From: Vibrio pelagius | GTDB lineage: Bacteria; Pseudomonadota; Gammaproteobacteria; Enterobacterales; Vibrionaceae | Length of the DNA stretch: 64,000 nt | Reading direction: 5' to 3' | NCBI RefSeq assembly: GCF_024347575.1 | Contig: NZ_AP025503.1 | Coordinates: 1,116,001 to 1,180,000, forward strand | Shown here: one piece after another, positions 31,638 to 41,664 of the stretch | Position numbering within the stretch: the stretch's first letter is position 1 | Layout: each line of letters opens with the position of its first letter | Translations under genes and position numbers: made by a program | Notes under the pieces: generated by a model | What the model was told of the DNA's origin: nothing | The model's input: only the letters and a program-made list of their open reading frames with translations | Databases searched by the model: none

Positions 31638-32093
31638 ATGAAGAAACTGCTTTGGATTTTACTGTTTTTGCCTCTTATAGCAAATGCAGCCTACAACAGG
31701 AATCAAGCTAGACCGGTCAATGAAGTGGTATATGGAGAGGTTGATACTGTACGTTATATCACCCAACAAGAGATTGTAGAGTCAAAAGCCAATGGTTGGG
31801 AAACCCTGCTTGGTGCGGCTATTGGTGGTTTGATTGGTAATCAGTTTGGTGGAGGCACGGGTAAGGAAGTGGCAACTGCAGTTGGTGCAGTTGCTGGGGC
31901 AGGTATCGCAAGAAATAGAGCCAATACCCAGTATCGAGTAGAGTACAAGCTTGTCGAGTTATTGGTTAAAACAGAGGACAATAAGCTGGTCAATATCATT
32001 CAAGACGTGGACAGTTCGATGCTGTTCTCGCGTGGTGACGACGTTAGAATTTTATACTTTTCTGACGGTGTTCGCGTTGATCTTGTGTACTAG
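31638..32093 (+). CDS. Glycine-zipper 2TM-domain secreted or outer-membrane protein
   Basis: 151 residues. A signal peptide covers about residues 1-18 (ending NANAA-like, cleavage near ANA). The middle carries LLGAAIGGLIGNQFGGGTGKEVATAVGAVAGAGIA, a glycine-zipper pair of hydrophobic helices as in SlyB and related proteins. No lipobox cysteine is present, so it is not a lipoprotein. The C-terminal half looks like a small beta domain. Role probably in the envelope, otherwise unknown. It is divergent from aat and has a good ribosome-binding site (AGGAG). Confidence 0.75.
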   Translation: MKKLLWILLFLPLIANAAYNRNQARPVNEVVYGEVDTVRYITQQEIVESKANGWETLLGAAIGGLIGNQFGGGTGKEVATAVGAVAGAGIARNRANTQYRVEYKLVELLVKTEDNKLVNIIQDVDSSMLFSRGDDVRILYFSDGVRVDLVY

Positions 32094-32256
32094 TTTGCTA
32101 TTGCGCTTTGTTTGGTGATTGATTGTGGTTTTTCTGGTCGATTTGCTCTGGAGTTCATCGAAAAAGTTCGTTAGTCTGCAAGTACGAAGAATTATTCATC
32201 GCCTGAAAATAAATCGAAGACGGTCAGTCAGGTGATACAAGGATTAAATAGATTAA

Positions 32257-33537
32257 ATGGAAAGCCTTACGTTACAACCAATACAAAAAGTGAGTGGGGA
32301 AGTTAACCTACCTGGCTCTAAAAGTGTTTCTAACCGAGCGTTGCTACTTGCAGCGCTTTCAAGTGGTAAAACTCGCCTAACTAACCTTCTAGATAGTGAC
32401 GATATTCGTCATATGCTGAATGCTTTAACTAAGCTAGGTGTTAGTTACCAACTGTCGGATGACAAAACGGTTTGTGAAGTTGAAGGTCTTGGCGGTGCGT
32501 TTGCGAGCCAAGAAGCGTTAGAACTGTTTCTTGGTAACGCTGGTACGGCGATGCGTCCACTTGCCGCAGCACTGTGTTTAGGTTCTGGTGAGTACGTACT
32601 AACGGGTGAACCGCGCATGAAAGAGCGTCCGATTGGCCACCTGGTCACGGCACTCAGAGAAGCGGGCGCAAGCGTTGAATATCTTGAAAATGAAAACTAC
32701 CCTCCGTTGAAAATTAAAGGTACGGGTTTGAAGAGCGGTACCGTATCAATTGACGGCTCGATCTCTAGCCAGTTCCTAACCGCTTTTTTGATGGCCGCTC
32801 CGTTAGCTGAAGGTGAAATCACCATCAAGATAGAAGGTGAATTGGTATCTAAACCTTACATTGACATTACTCTGCATATCATGAAGCAGTTCGGTGTTGA
32901 TGTAATTAACAACGACTATCAAGAATTTGTTATCCCAACAGGCCAGCAATACATTGCGCCTGGCGATTTCCTTGTCGAAGGTGATGCCTCATCTGCATCT
33001 TACTTCCTAGCGGCCGCTGCAATTAAAGGCGGTGAGATCAAGGTAACGGGTATTGGTAAAAACAGTATTCAAGGTGATATTCAATTTGCAGACGCACTCG
33101 AGAAAATGGGTGCTGAGATTGAGTGGGGCGACGATTACGTTATCTCTCGTGTTGGCCAGCTAAAAGGGATTGATATGGATTACAACCATATCCCTGATGC
33201 TGCGATGACAATTGCAACGACCGCGCTGTTTGCTGAAGGCACGACAGCAATCCGCAACGTATACAACTGGCGCGTAAAAGAGACAGATCGTCTTGCGGCG
33301 ATGGCAACAGAATTACGTAAAGTCGGTGCGGAAGTGGAAGAGGGCGAAGACTACATTATTGTCCAACCTGTTTCGGAGCTCAAACATGCGGCAATTGATA
33401 CGTACGACGATCACCGCATGGCAATGTGTTTCTCTTTGGTTGCGCTGAGCGATACGCCAGTGACGATTAACGATCCTGGTTGTACGTCGAAGACTTTCCC
33501 AGACTACTTTGACAAGCTGAAAATGCTTAGTCAGTAG
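32257..33537 (+). CDS. aroA: 3-phosphoshikimate 1-carboxyvinyltransferase (EPSP synthase)
   Basis: 426 residues. [37 protein letters not shown], and the late [21 protein letters not shown] and [15 protein letters not shown] are the class I signatures. It catalyses the sixth step of the shikimate pathway, from shikimate-3-phosphate and PEP to EPSP. It is monocistronic here: serC, its common partner, is not adjacent. Confidence 0.98.
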   Translation: MESLTLQPIQKVSGEVNLPGSKSVSNRALLLAALSSGKTRLTNLLDSDDIRHMLNALTKLGVSYQLSDDKTVCEVEGLGGAFASQEALELFLGNAGTAMRPLAAALCLGSGEYVLTGEPRMKERPIGHLVTALREAGASVEYLENENYPPLKIKGTGLKSGTVSIDGSISSQFLTAFLMAAPLAEGEITIKIEGELVSKPYIDITLHIMKQFGVDVINNDYQEFVIPTGQQYIAPGDFLVEGDASSASYFLAAAAIKGGEIKVTGIGKNSIQGDIQFADALEKMGAEIEWGDDYVISRVGQLKGIDMDYNHIPDAAMTIATTALFAEGTTAIRNVYNWRVKETDRLAAMATELRKVGAEVEEGEDYIIVQPVSELKHAAIDTYDDHRMAMCFSLVALSDTPVTINDPGCTSKTFPDYFDKLKMLSQ

Positions 33538-33550
33538 TACATCGACAAAT

Positions 33551-33578
33551 AAAAAGCTTGCTTAAGGGCAAGCTTTTT
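33551..33578 (+). terminator. aroA terminator
   Basis: An 11-bp stem (AAAAAGCTTGC / GCAAGCTTTTT) with a 6-nt loop, 14 bp after the stop. Confidence 0.92.
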
Positions 33579-33675
33579 ATTTGGTAGTTTGGCGCCACTG
33601 AAGTCGATTTAACGCAAGTCAGTATTGCTGACAATCTCGCAGACTTCGCGTTTTTAAGTTGTCTCGACCTGAGCG

Positions 33676-33921
33676 TTATTGTTGCAGCGTAAACTCTTTG
33701 GAGAGGTGATGCGCTAGGTACTTGAACATATTGAACACCGCGGTGGTGTTTTCAGTAGGCAACCCATTGCTGTCCAAGAAATATTCGCCTTTGAAAACCA
33801 ATACGTCATCTTTCTCTGTGACGCTATCTGCACGCATCCCCTCTATATAGTCAGCGTGAGATTGGATGACTTGGTTTGCGATAAGCAGAAGATCGAACTC
33901 TGTGATTACTTGTTTACTCAT
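33676..33921 (-). CDS. yciN: YciN family protein (DUF2498)
   Basis: 81 residues, beginning MSKQVITEFDLLLIANQVIQ, acidic and without membrane segments or cysteines. Length, sequence pattern and the position divergent from topA fit YciN of enterobacteria. The function is not established. No conserved catalytic motif is visible. Confidence 0.78.
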   Translation of the reverse strand: MSKQVITEFDLLLIANQVIQSHADYIEGMRADSVTEKDDVLVFKGEYFLDSNGLPTENTTAVFNMFKYLAHHLSKEFTLQQ

Positions 33922-34358
33922 TGAGATTCTCTAATAACGATGGATAGATGGAGTTTAGAGCGACAGAGTAGAAATTCAATGACCTGACCCCAAGTCGAAT
34001 AGGAGTTTTCGATTTTATGTTCGATATTTTGTGATTTATGACAAAAATAATTGAACAGGGCTCGCCATTGAAACATAGACGAGATTAGTATGACCTCGTT
34101 TATATAAGAAGCTTGAAAAACAGGCGTATTGAAGTACGGTTTGATTGTACTTTATTCTCAAATCCTATTGTGCCCCTTTTCTCAACTGAGTCGCTGAATT
34201 GTCGAGCGATCAGATCCAATTTTGAAAAAAGCGGTTGATCTTCTTTTAATCTCGCACAATAGTAAAAAAAGAAGCAATGAATTTAGAATATCATGCGTAA
34301 AAGCCCACAGTTGATTTGTTGGTGCTGAAGCATCGTGATTAAGGACGTTAGTGTCAAT
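33922..34358. other. Divergent intergenic region between yciN and topA
   Basis: 437 bp with no credible gene. A small inverted repeat (AAGTAC / GTACTT) lies near 34133-34154. The open frame at 34182-34457 on the minus strand overlaps the start of topA and is not believed. The topA promoter must lie here, but I cannot place it. Confidence 0.4.
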
Positions 34359-36989
34359 ATGGGTAAATCGCTCGTTATAGTGGAGTCGCCAGCCAAGGCA
34401 AAAACTATCAATAAATATCTTGGCAAAGACTTTGTCGTTAAGTCGAGTGTAGGTCACGTACGTGACTTACCAACGGCGGGACAAAGCACAGGCAAGAAGG
34501 CGGCTGCTGTTTCAACAAAGGGTATGAGCCCAGAAGAGAAAGCTCGTATCAAGAAAGAAAAAGACCGCAAGGCACTCATCAAGAAGATGGGTATAAACCC
34601 ATATAAAGATTGGGAAGCGAACTACCAGATTTTGCCAGGCAAAGAGAAAGTCGTGGCAGAACTGCAGAAGCTTGCTGAGAATGCAGACCATGTATATCTC
34701 GCAACCGATTTGGACCGCGAGGGAGAAGCTATCGCATGGCACCTTCGTGAGATCATCGGCGGCGATGAAGCGAGATATAAACGAGTAGTATTTAACGAGA
34801 TCACCAAGAACGCGATTCAGCAAGCGTTCGAAACTCCGGGTGAGCTCAACATTGATGGCGTGAACGCTCAACAAGCGCGTCGATTCATGGACCGAGTGGT
34901 AGGTTTCATGGTTTCGCCACTACTTTGGAAAAAAGTTGCACGTGGTCTTTCTGCAGGCCGTGTACAGTCGGTAGCCGTTAAGCTGCTGGTAGAGCGTGAG
35001 CGTGAGATCAATGCGTTCATTCCAGAAGAGTTCTGGGATATCCATGCTGATACGCAAACAGGAGACAAAACCGATTTCCGTCTTCAGGTCGCTCAAAAAG
35101 CAGGTGTTGCTTTTAAACCTGAAAATGAAGAACAGACAAAAGCAGCACTGAGTATTCTTGAAAAAGCAGAATACGAAGTGTGCAAGCGTGAAGACCGCCC
35201 AACTAAGAGCAAACCGTCAGCACCTTACATTACTTCAACGCTACAACAAGCGGCGAGCACGCGCTTGGGCTATGGCGTTAAGAAGACGATGATGTTGGCT
35301 CAGCGACTCTATGAAGCGGGTTACATCACGTATATGCGTACTGACTCGACGAACTTGAGCTCAGAAGCTGTAGATATGGCGCGTGAGTACATTAACTCTG
35401 AGTTTGGCGATAAGTATTTACCAGCTACACCACTGGTTTACGGCAGCAAAGAGGGCGCACAAGAGGCGCACGAAGCAATCCGTCCATCAAGTGTTGACGT
35501 TAAGTCTGAAGACCTAAAAGGTGTTGATGCGGACGCTCACAAACTGTACTCATTGATCTGGAATCAATTTGTCGCGTGTCAAATGACGCCGGCACAATAC
35601 GATTCCACAACAATCAGTGTCAAAGCAGACGAGTACACTCTGAAAGCTAAGGGTCGTATCCTTAAGTTTGATGGCTGGACTCGTGTACAACGCCCTATGG
35701 GTAAGAACGATGACACTATCCTGCCATCAGTTGAGCTAGGGGATAAGCTTAAACTTGTGACGCTTGATCCTAAGCAGCACTTTACTAAGCCACCTGCACG
35801 CTACACTGAAGCCGCTTTGGTTAAAGAGCTTGAAAAACGTGGTATTGGTCGTCCGTCGACTTACGCATCCATCATCTCAACGATCCAAGATCGTGGTTAC
35901 GTGAAGGTTGAGCAGCGTCGTTTCTACGCTGAAAAGATGGGGGAGATCGTTACAGACCGCCTCGACCAGAGCTTTAACGACCTGATGAACTATGACTTTA
36001 CTGCTCGAATGGAGCAAAAGTTAGACCAAATCGCGGAAGGTGAAGCGAATTGGAAAGGTGTTCTGGATAACTTCTTTACTGATTTCACAGGTGACCTTGA
36101 AAAAGCGGATCTCGATGAGTCAGAGGGCGGCATGAAGCCGAACCATATCGTAGAGACTGATATTGAGTGTCCGACGTGTGGCCGTAATATGGGTATCCGT
36201 ACTGCTTCTACCGGTGTATTCCTTGGCTGTTCAGGTTATGCATTGCCACCAAAAGAGCGTTGTAAGACAACGATTAACCTTGGTGACGAAGAAGGCATTA
36301 TCAATGTGCTTGAAGAAGACGTTGAAACCGCTGCACTGCGAGCTAAGAAGCGCTGTCCTATTTGTGAAACAGCGATGGACGCTTACCTGATTGATGACAA
36401 GCGTAAGATGCACGTTTGTGGTAACAACCCGAACTGTGATGGTTATGTTGTAGAGCACGGTGAGTTCAAAGTTAAAGGCTACGATGGTCCTGTTGTTGAA
36501 TGTGACAAGTGTGGTTCAGATATGGTTCTGAAAAACGGTCGCTTCGGTAAATACATGGACTGTACAAGCGACGATTGTAAGAACACGCGTAAGATTCTGA
36601 AAAACGGTGAGGTTGCGCCACCGAAAGAAGACCCTGTTCACTTCCCTGAGCTTCCATGTGAAAACTCAGATGCGTACTTTGTGCTGCGTGACGGTGCTTC
36701 TGGTCTATTTATGGCGGCAAGCAACTTCCCTAAATCTCGTGAAACACGTGCACCATTAGTGGAAGAGCTGGTTCGCTTTAAAGACCGTATCTCGCCGAAG
36801 TTCCAATATCTGACGACAGCACCGGTTGCTGACCCAGATGGCAATCCAACCGTAGTTCGCTTTAGTCGTAAGACCAAAGAGAACTACGTACGTACAGAAG
36901 TCGATGGTAAGCCTTCGGGTTGGACCGCGCTGTTTATTGACGGAAAATGGGAAGTCACCGATAAGCGCAAAAAGCCAAAAGAGAAATAA
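34359..36989 (+). CDS. topA: DNA topoisomerase I
   Basis: 876 residues from the ATG at 34359; the frame extends eight codons upstream but [20 protein letters not shown] is the family N-terminus. The TOPRIM acidic motif [13 protein letters not shown] is present, and the active-site tyrosine is Y325 in YITYMRTDS. Four-cysteine zinc ribbons in the C-terminal third are [18 protein letters not shown] and CDKCGSDMV, with their partner cysteines. It relaxes negative supercoils behind RNA polymerase. Confidence 0.98.
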   Translation: MGKSLVIVESPAKAKTINKYLGKDFVVKSSVGHVRDLPTAGQSTGKKAAAVSTKGMSPEEKARIKKEKDRKALIKKMGINPYKDWEANYQILPGKEKVVAELQKLAENADHVYLATDLDREGEAIAWHLREIIGGDEARYKRVVFNEITKNAIQQAFETPGELNIDGVNAQQARRFMDRVVGFMVSPLLWKKVARGLSAGRVQSVAVKLLVEREREINAFIPEEFWDIHADTQTGDKTDFRLQVAQKAGVAFKPENEEQTKAALSILEKAEYEVCKREDRPTKSKPSAPYITSTLQQAASTRLGYGVKKTMMLAQRLYEAGYITYMRTDSTNLSSEAVDMAREYINSEFGDKYLPATPLVYGSKEGAQEAHEAIRPSSVDVKSEDLKGVDADAHKLYSLIWNQFVACQMTPAQYDSTTISVKADEYTLKAKGRILKFDGWTRVQRPMGKNDDTILPSVELGDKLKLVTLDPKQHFTKPPARYTEAALVKELEKRGIGRPSTYASIISTIQDRGYVKVEQRRFYAEKMGEIVTDRLDQSFNDLMNYDFTARMEQKLDQIAEGEANWKGVLDNFFTDFTGDLEKADLDESEGGMKPNHIVETDIECPTCGRNMGIRTASTGVFLGCSGYALPPKERCKTTINLGDEEGIINVLEEDVETAALRAKKRCPICETAMDAYLIDDKRKMHVCGNNPNCDGYVVEHGEFKVKGYDGPVVECDKCGSDMVLKNGRFGKYMDCTSDDCKNTRKILKNGEVAPPKEDPVHFPELPCENSDAYFVLRDGASGLFMAASNFPKSRETRAPLVEELVRFKDRISPKFQYLTTAPVADPDGNPTVVRFSRKTKENYVRTEVDGKPSGWTALFIDGKWEVTDKRKKPKEK

Positions 36990-36997
36990 TTATCAAG

Positions 36998-37026
36998 AAA
37001 GCAGCCTAGTTTGGCTGCTTTTTTTT
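36998..37026 (+). terminator. topA terminator
   Basis: A 9-bp stem (AAAGCAGCC / GGCTGCTTT) with a 6-nt loop and a run of T, 9 bp after the stop. Confidence 0.93.
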
Positions 37027-37519
37027 GTATTGAATATGCGAATTTGGTGCAACCCGATACAAAAATTGCCTCGAAGCTGAAAAATTATTTATTTTGGAAT
37101 GTGAAATATACTGGAAAAGAAAGTATGATTTCTTTGCGAGCATTAACATTAGTGTAACTGAATTAAAATATTGTAATTGGCAGATCACTATTTGGATGTA
37201 GAAGCCATGTGCTTTCATTGTTAATGTGATGTTTCTGAAAGTCTGTGTAATGTGAGCTGCTCTGAGACTTAGAAAAGCAATCGTTTCACACACCACAGAA
37301 TGGCATCTTAAAAATTGAAATCGACGGAAAAGTCGATAACGTATATAAAACCAAGTGCAAAGCATAGTGCACATATAACAACGTTTGGCTTAGTATTTTG
37401 TCACTGAATATGAATGGATATGTACTAAGTGCCTAAAATAACAGTTGATACTTACCCCCATAGGCTTACCCCTAAACTAAGTACCAACATCGACAAGCTA
37501 TAAGTATATGGAGAATAAA
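37027..37519. other. Intergenic region upstream of glgC
   Basis: 493 bp, AT-rich. A 122-codon open frame on the minus strand (37006-37374) runs through the topA terminator and lacks a ribosome-binding site, so I do not call it. Visible structure: TCGAC / GTCGA hairpin at 37321-37336, GTGCA / TGCAC inverted repeat at 37355-37372, and an 8-bp direct repeat CTTACCCC at 37451 and 37465. These may be regulatory sites for glycogen synthesis genes; none can be assigned to a factor. Confidence 0.45.
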
Positions 37520-38737
37520 ATGGCTGGTGTATTGGGAATGATTCTTGCTGGCGGTGAAGGCTCTCGCTTAAGACCTTTGACTGAATCTCGCAGCAAACCC
37601 TCGGTTCCATTCGGCGGAAGCTACCGCTTGATTGATTTTGCTTTAAATAACTTCGTAAATGCAGATCTTATGAAGATTTACGTTTTGACGCAGTTTAAAT
37701 CGCAATCACTATTCCACCATATGAAAAAAGGTTGGAATATCAGTGGGATAACAGATAGATTCATCGACCCAATCCCTGCGCAGATGCGTACGGGTAAGCG
37801 TTGGTATGAAGGTACAGCGGACGCAATTTACCAAAACCTCCGCTTCATGCAACTAGAAGAACCAGAGCAAGTTTGTATTTTTGGTTCTGACCATATCTAT
37901 AAAATGGACATTAAGCAGATGCTTGATTTCCACAAAGAGAAGAAAGCGGCGTTGACGGTTTCTGCACTACGTATGCCTTTGGCTGACGCATCAGAGTTCG
38001 GTGTTATCGAGGTGGATGCGGAAGGGCGTATGATCGGCTTTGAAGAGAAGCCGGCGAATCCTAAGCCAATCCCTGGTCACCCTGATTTAGCACTCGTTTC
38101 AATGGGTAACTACGTCTTTGAAGCAGACGAGCTATTTGCTGAACTGGTAGAAGATGCCGATCGTGAAGGTTCTACTCACGATTTTGGTAAGGACATCATT
38201 CCAAATATGTTCCCGCGTGGTGACGTGTTTGTTTATGACTTTAGCACCAACCGTATTACTGGTGAAAAAGAGGAAGTGTACTGGCGTGACGTTGGTACGA
38301 TTGACGCTTACTGGGAGGCACACATGGACCTGCTAGAAAAAGATGCGCCATTCTCTCTATATAACCGTAAATGGCCTCTTCACACTTACTACCCGCCACT
38401 ACCGCCGGCAACCTTCACCGACTCTGCGAACGGACGAGTTCAGATCATTGATAGTTTGGTCTGTAACGGTAGCTATGTACGTGGCTCTCGCATCGAGAAG
38501 TGTGTACTTGGTTTCCGTAGTAATATTGCATCTGCTTGTGATATCAGCGAAAGTATCTTACTTGGCGACGTTAAAGTGGGTGAAGGCTGTGTCCTTCGTC
38601 GTGTCATCGTCGATAAAGATGCAGATATCGCACCGGGTACTCAAATCGGTGTGAATCTGAAAGAAGATAAAAAGCACTACCACGTTTCCGAAGATGGTGT
38701 GGTAGTCATCCCTAAAGGAGCAAGAGTTGGTTACTAA
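37520..38737 (+). CDS. glgC: Glucose-1-phosphate adenylyltransferase (ADP-glucose pyrophosphorylase)
   Basis: 405 residues from the ATG at 37520; an ATG four codons earlier has its GGAG downstream of it, so the second start is preferred. The nucleotide-binding motif is GMILAGGEGSRLRPLTESRSKP, split here as AGGEGSRLRPLT, with KPSVPFGGSYRLIDFALNN after it. The C-terminal part is a left-handed beta helix. It makes ADP-glucose, the first committed step of glycogen synthesis. The end overlaps the glgA start by 11 bp, pointing to coupled translation. Confidence 0.95.
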   Translation: MAGVLGMILAGGEGSRLRPLTESRSKPSVPFGGSYRLIDFALNNFVNADLMKIYVLTQFKSQSLFHHMKKGWNISGITDRFIDPIPAQMRTGKRWYEGTADAIYQNLRFMQLEEPEQVCIFGSDHIYKMDIKQMLDFHKEKKAALTVSALRMPLADASEFGVIEVDAEGRMIGFEEKPANPKPIPGHPDLALVSMGNYVFEADELFAELVEDADREGSTHDFGKDIIPNMFPRGDVFVYDFSTNRITGEKEEVYWRDVGTIDAYWEAHMDLLEKDAPFSLYNRKWPLHTYYPPLPPATFTDSANGRVQIIDSLVCNGSYVRGSRIEKCVLGFRSNIASACDISESILLGDVKVGEGCVLRRVIVDKDADIAPGTQIGVNLKEDKKHYHVSEDGVVVIPKGARVGY

Positions 38738-40181
38738 AACTCTCTCGGTACTTTTTGTAGCGTCTGAAGTTGAAGGTTTAATAAAAAGTGGTGGCTTGGC
38801 TGATGTAGCCAAGGCACTGCCTAAAGCGTTGCAAACACTCGAACAGGACGTTCGAGTGACCATCCCCGCATACAGCAAAATTCCAAACATTGAATCAGCA
38901 GAAGTGATTCTAACGACTGAGCTCGATCACTGGCCTCATACTGCTTATCAAGTTAAGAAATTAAGTGTTGAGGGCGTTCAAGTTTTTGGTATTGAATGTC
39001 CACAGTACTTTAACCGCGCCGAGATGTATGCTAAGCACAACCAGGCATACGCTGATAATGGTGAGCGATTTTCATTTTTCAGCGCCGCTTGTTTAGATAT
39101 GCTGCCAAAGCTAGGTTTTCAACCTGATATTGTTCATGCCAACGATTGGCACACAGGCTTTGTTCCGTACTTACTCAAGTCTCGTTATCAAGATCATGAT
39201 TTTTTTAAAGGGATGCGCAGTGTTATTTCGATACACAATGCTGTCTTTAAAGGTGTGTTTTCTTACGAGGAGCTGCAAAACCTACCGGAAATGCACAGTC
39301 GACATGTGCCTGAAGCCGCAGTCAGTGACACTCATGTCACAATGTTAAAGGCTGGTGTGATGTGCGCAGACAAGATCAATGCTGTTAGCCCAACGTACGC
39401 TGAAGAGCTCAAAACAGAGCTTGGAAGTCATGGCATGGCGCGAGAGTTCCAACAACGTTCTGATGACCTATTTGGTATTTTAAATGGTTGTGACTACGGT
39501 TCATGGAACCCTGAAACGGATGTGTATCTACCGCGCAAATATAAAGCGACGAAGCACAGTATGGTACAGGGAAAATCTGCCTGTAAGCAAAAGTTACAAC
39601 AAGAAGTTGGTTTACCTGAAACTGATTGTGCTGTGTATGGCATGGTGTGTCGCTTAACCAATCAGAAGGGTGTCCACTATTTAATACCGATCATTGAAGA
39701 GTTTCTCAAAAATGAGCTGCAAATCGTGATTGTTGGTACTGGTGACCCTGTCTTGGCAAGTCAACTTAAAGAGCTTTCCGCGTTGCATTCAGAGAAGTTT
39801 TCGTTTGTTGAAGCTTACAACAATGAGTTGGCTCACTTAGTTGAAGCCGGTTCAGACTTTTTCTTAATGCCATCTGAATTTGAGCCTTGTGGCTTGAATC
39901 AGATATACAGCATGGCCTATGGCACATTGCCTATTGTTCGTTCGGTGGGTGGTTTGAAAGACAGTGTTAATCATTACGATGACAACCCAGAACAGGCAAC
40001 CGGCTTCGCGTTCAAAGAGCCAACGCCTCAGGCTCTACTTTCTGTACTGCATCGCTCTCTGCTGCTTTATGCGCAAAAACCTGCAGAAGTTCGTCGAGTT
40101 CAGCTTTATGCAATGCAACAGAATTTTTGCTGGGAAGATGCCGCTAGATCTTATCTAGATATGTATCACACAGCATTTTAA
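38727..40181 (+). CDS. glgA: Glycogen synthase
   Basis: 484 residues. The ADP-glucose-binding lysine motif is IKSGGLADVAKALPKAL, and the C-terminal GT-5 region has MPSEFEPCGLNQIYSMAYG. The start is TTG at 38727, chosen because AAAGGAG lies six bases upstream inside glgC and the next residues align with the GlgA N-terminus; there is no suitable ATG nearby. It extends the alpha-1,4-glucan from ADP-glucose. Branching enzyme and phosphorylase genes are not in the window. Confidence 0.95.
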   Translation: MVTKTLSVLFVASEVEGLIKSGGLADVAKALPKALQTLEQDVRVTIPAYSKIPNIESAEVILTTELDHWPHTAYQVKKLSVEGVQVFGIECPQYFNRAEMYAKHNQAYADNGERFSFFSAACLDMLPKLGFQPDIVHANDWHTGFVPYLLKSRYQDHDFFKGMRSVISIHNAVFKGVFSYEELQNLPEMHSRHVPEAAVSDTHVTMLKAGVMCADKINAVSPTYAEELKTELGSHGMAREFQQRSDDLFGILNGCDYGSWNPETDVYLPRKYKATKHSMVQGKSACKQKLQQEVGLPETDCAVYGMVCRLTNQKGVHYLIPIIEEFLKNELQIVIVGTGDPVLASQLKELSALHSEKFSFVEAYNNELAHLVEAGSDFFLMPSEFEPCGLNQIYSMAYGTLPIVRSVGGLKDSVNHYDDNPEQATGFAFKEPTPQALLSVLHRSLLLYAQKPAEVRRVQLYAMQQNFCWEDAARSYLDMYHTAF

Positions 40182-40199
40182 TTCGTTTATTTGCAAAGT

Positions 40200-40230
40200 A
40201 AGGTGTTCCATTGTGAACACCTTTATTTTT
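40200..40230 (+). terminator. glgCA terminator
   Basis: A 9-bp stem (AAGGTGTTC / GAACACCTT) with a 6-nt loop and a T-rich tail, 19 bp after the glgA stop. Confidence 0.9.
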
Positions 40231-40406
40231 CCTGTCGCGTGAACAATCGCTCCGCCTAGTGCTTTAGGAGTAATTGTGGTCGAGCTATTCAGAACGTTGA
40301 TAAGATGATTGACACTACCATCACTTAATCGGTTTAATAGCGTGCTATGATTACCGAGCACCTAACAGCGGTGTCCAAGCAAATAAGTAGAATTAAAGCG
40401 ATAGGT

Positions 40407-41204
40407 ATGTCTGAGAGTTTATTATTCCATAAAACATTCAATCACCCGACCAGTGATGAGTGGGTCGTTTTTGTCCACGGTGCTGGTGGGAGCTCGTCCA
40501 TTTGGTTTAAGCAGATCAAAGCTTACAAACAGCACTTTAATTTGTTGTTGATTGACCTAAGAGGGCATGGCAAGTCTGACAATCTCTTAAAAGAGTTGAT
40601 CAGCAACCGATACACCTTTAAAGCGGTAACCCTCGATATTCTTAAAGTTCTCGATCACCTCAAGATCCGTTCGGCACATTTTGTCGGAATGTCTCTTGGA
40701 ACCATTATCGTGCGAAATGTGGCTGAGTTGGCTGCGGAACGTGTGCGTTCGATGGTACTCGGTGGCGCTGTAACGCGTTTGAATACACGTTCTCAAGTTT
40801 TGGTTAAACTCGGAAACCTCAGTAAACATATTATTCCTTATATGTGGCTCTATAGCTTATTTGCTTACATTGTGATGCCGCAAAAGAGCCAGCGAGAGTC
40901 GAGACACCTTTTTATCCGTGAAGCGAAAAAGTTGTGTCAGAAAGAGTTTAAGCGTTGGTTTATTCTTACTGCTGATGTTAATCCGTTGATGCGTTACTTC
41001 AAAGAACGAGAGTTGCCTATACCAACTTTGTACCTGATGGGAGAGCGTGACTATATGTTCATTAAGCCTGTGAAAGAGATGGTAGCGGCTCATAAGTCGA
41101 GCGAGCTGGTGGAAATTGCTAACTGTGGTCACGTTTGTAACGTGGAGCAGCCAGAAGAGTTTAATCAGCGTTCAATCGCGTTTATTCAGAAGCAAATCAA
41201 ATAG
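40407..41204 (+). CDS. Alpha/beta hydrolase
   Basis: 265 residues if the ATG at 40407 is used; an in-frame ATG at 40347 has no ribosome-binding site and adds 20 residues of uncertain worth. The fold is clear: oxyanion-side VHGAGGSSSIW, LIDLRGHGKSD, nucleophile elbow GMSLGT, a later aspartate in LMGERDYMF, and the catalytic histidine in IANCGHVCNVEQPEEF. It is cytoplasmic with no signal peptide. The substrate is unknown; relatives include esterases and lactonases. Confidence 0.85.
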   Translation: MSESLLFHKTFNHPTSDEWVVFVHGAGGSSSIWFKQIKAYKQHFNLLLIDLRGHGKSDNLLKELISNRYTFKAVTLDILKVLDHLKIRSAHFVGMSLGTIIVRNVAELAAERVRSMVLGGAVTRLNTRSQVLVKLGNLSKHIIPYMWLYSLFAYIVMPQKSQRESRHLFIREAKKLCQKEFKRWFILTADVNPLMRYFKERELPIPTLYLMGERDYMFIKPVKEMVAAHKSSELVEIANCGHVCNVEQPEEFNQRSIAFIQKQIK

Positions 41205-41251
41205 TGCGATTGTGATGGGGCATCCCTCACGACACCGAGCAAGATACAAAG

Positions 41252-41283
41252 ACAGGAAGCTATGATGCTTCCTGTTTCTTTTT
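41252..41283 (+). terminator. Terminator of the alpha/beta hydrolase gene
   Basis: A 9-bp stem (ACAGGAAGC / GCTTCCTGT) with a 6-nt loop and a T-rich tail. Confidence 0.88.
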
Positions 41284-41330
41284 GGAGAATGAGCTTTTGG
41301 AGATTGGACTTTTAAGCGCCTTTTGCTAAC

Positions 41331-41651
41331 TCATGTTTCAGGGCAGGGTGAGCCACACTGCCAACATGAGCCAAATTGGGCTTCATTGATTTCATGACAT
41401 TGGCTGCAACGCCACTCTTCATAGATGATGGAGTCTTGTTGTTTCTTATAAGCGTTAATGAGATTCAATGCCGCAGGCGCGTCAGAAGGCTCGTAGAGCC
41501 ACACATATGGGTCTGTTTCCTCAGAGAAGGGGATTTCTCCTTTCAAACCAAACAACCCTTCTCCACGCACCTCACAGGCAATCTTTTCACTCTCTAGCAG
41601 CCCACAGATTATATGAGCCTCAGTTGGGTTTGCAGCACTGAAGATCTTCAT
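41331..41651 (-). CDS. DUF2007 domain protein with C-terminal zinc ribbon
   Basis: 106 residues. The N-terminal half (KIFSAANPTEAHIICGLLES and the later VWLYEPSDAPAALNLI) fits DUF2007, a small ferredoxin-like domain called a putative signal transducer. The C-terminus adds two CxxC pairs, CSQC and CWQC, as in a rubredoxin-like zinc ribbon. Its stop is shortly after a 13-bp gap from the TVP38 gene on the same strand. Function unknown. Confidence 0.78.
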   Translation of the reverse strand: MKIFSAANPTEAHIICGLLESEKIACEVRGEGLFGLKGEIPFSEETDPYVWLYEPSDAPAALNLINAYKKQQDSIIYEEWRCSQCHEINEAQFGSCWQCGSPCPET

Positions 41652-41664
41652 CCACTTTCCTTGT

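Noticed and set aside
34182..34457. 91-codon open frame on the minus strand upstream of topA
   Set aside because: It covers the topA start region on the other strand, has no family features, and would conflict with the topA promoter.
37006..37374. A 122-codon open frame on the minus strand between topA and glgC
   Set aside because: It runs through the topA terminator, has no ribosome-binding site, and its Cys/Phe/Ile-rich composition is what AT-rich non-coding DNA gives by chance.
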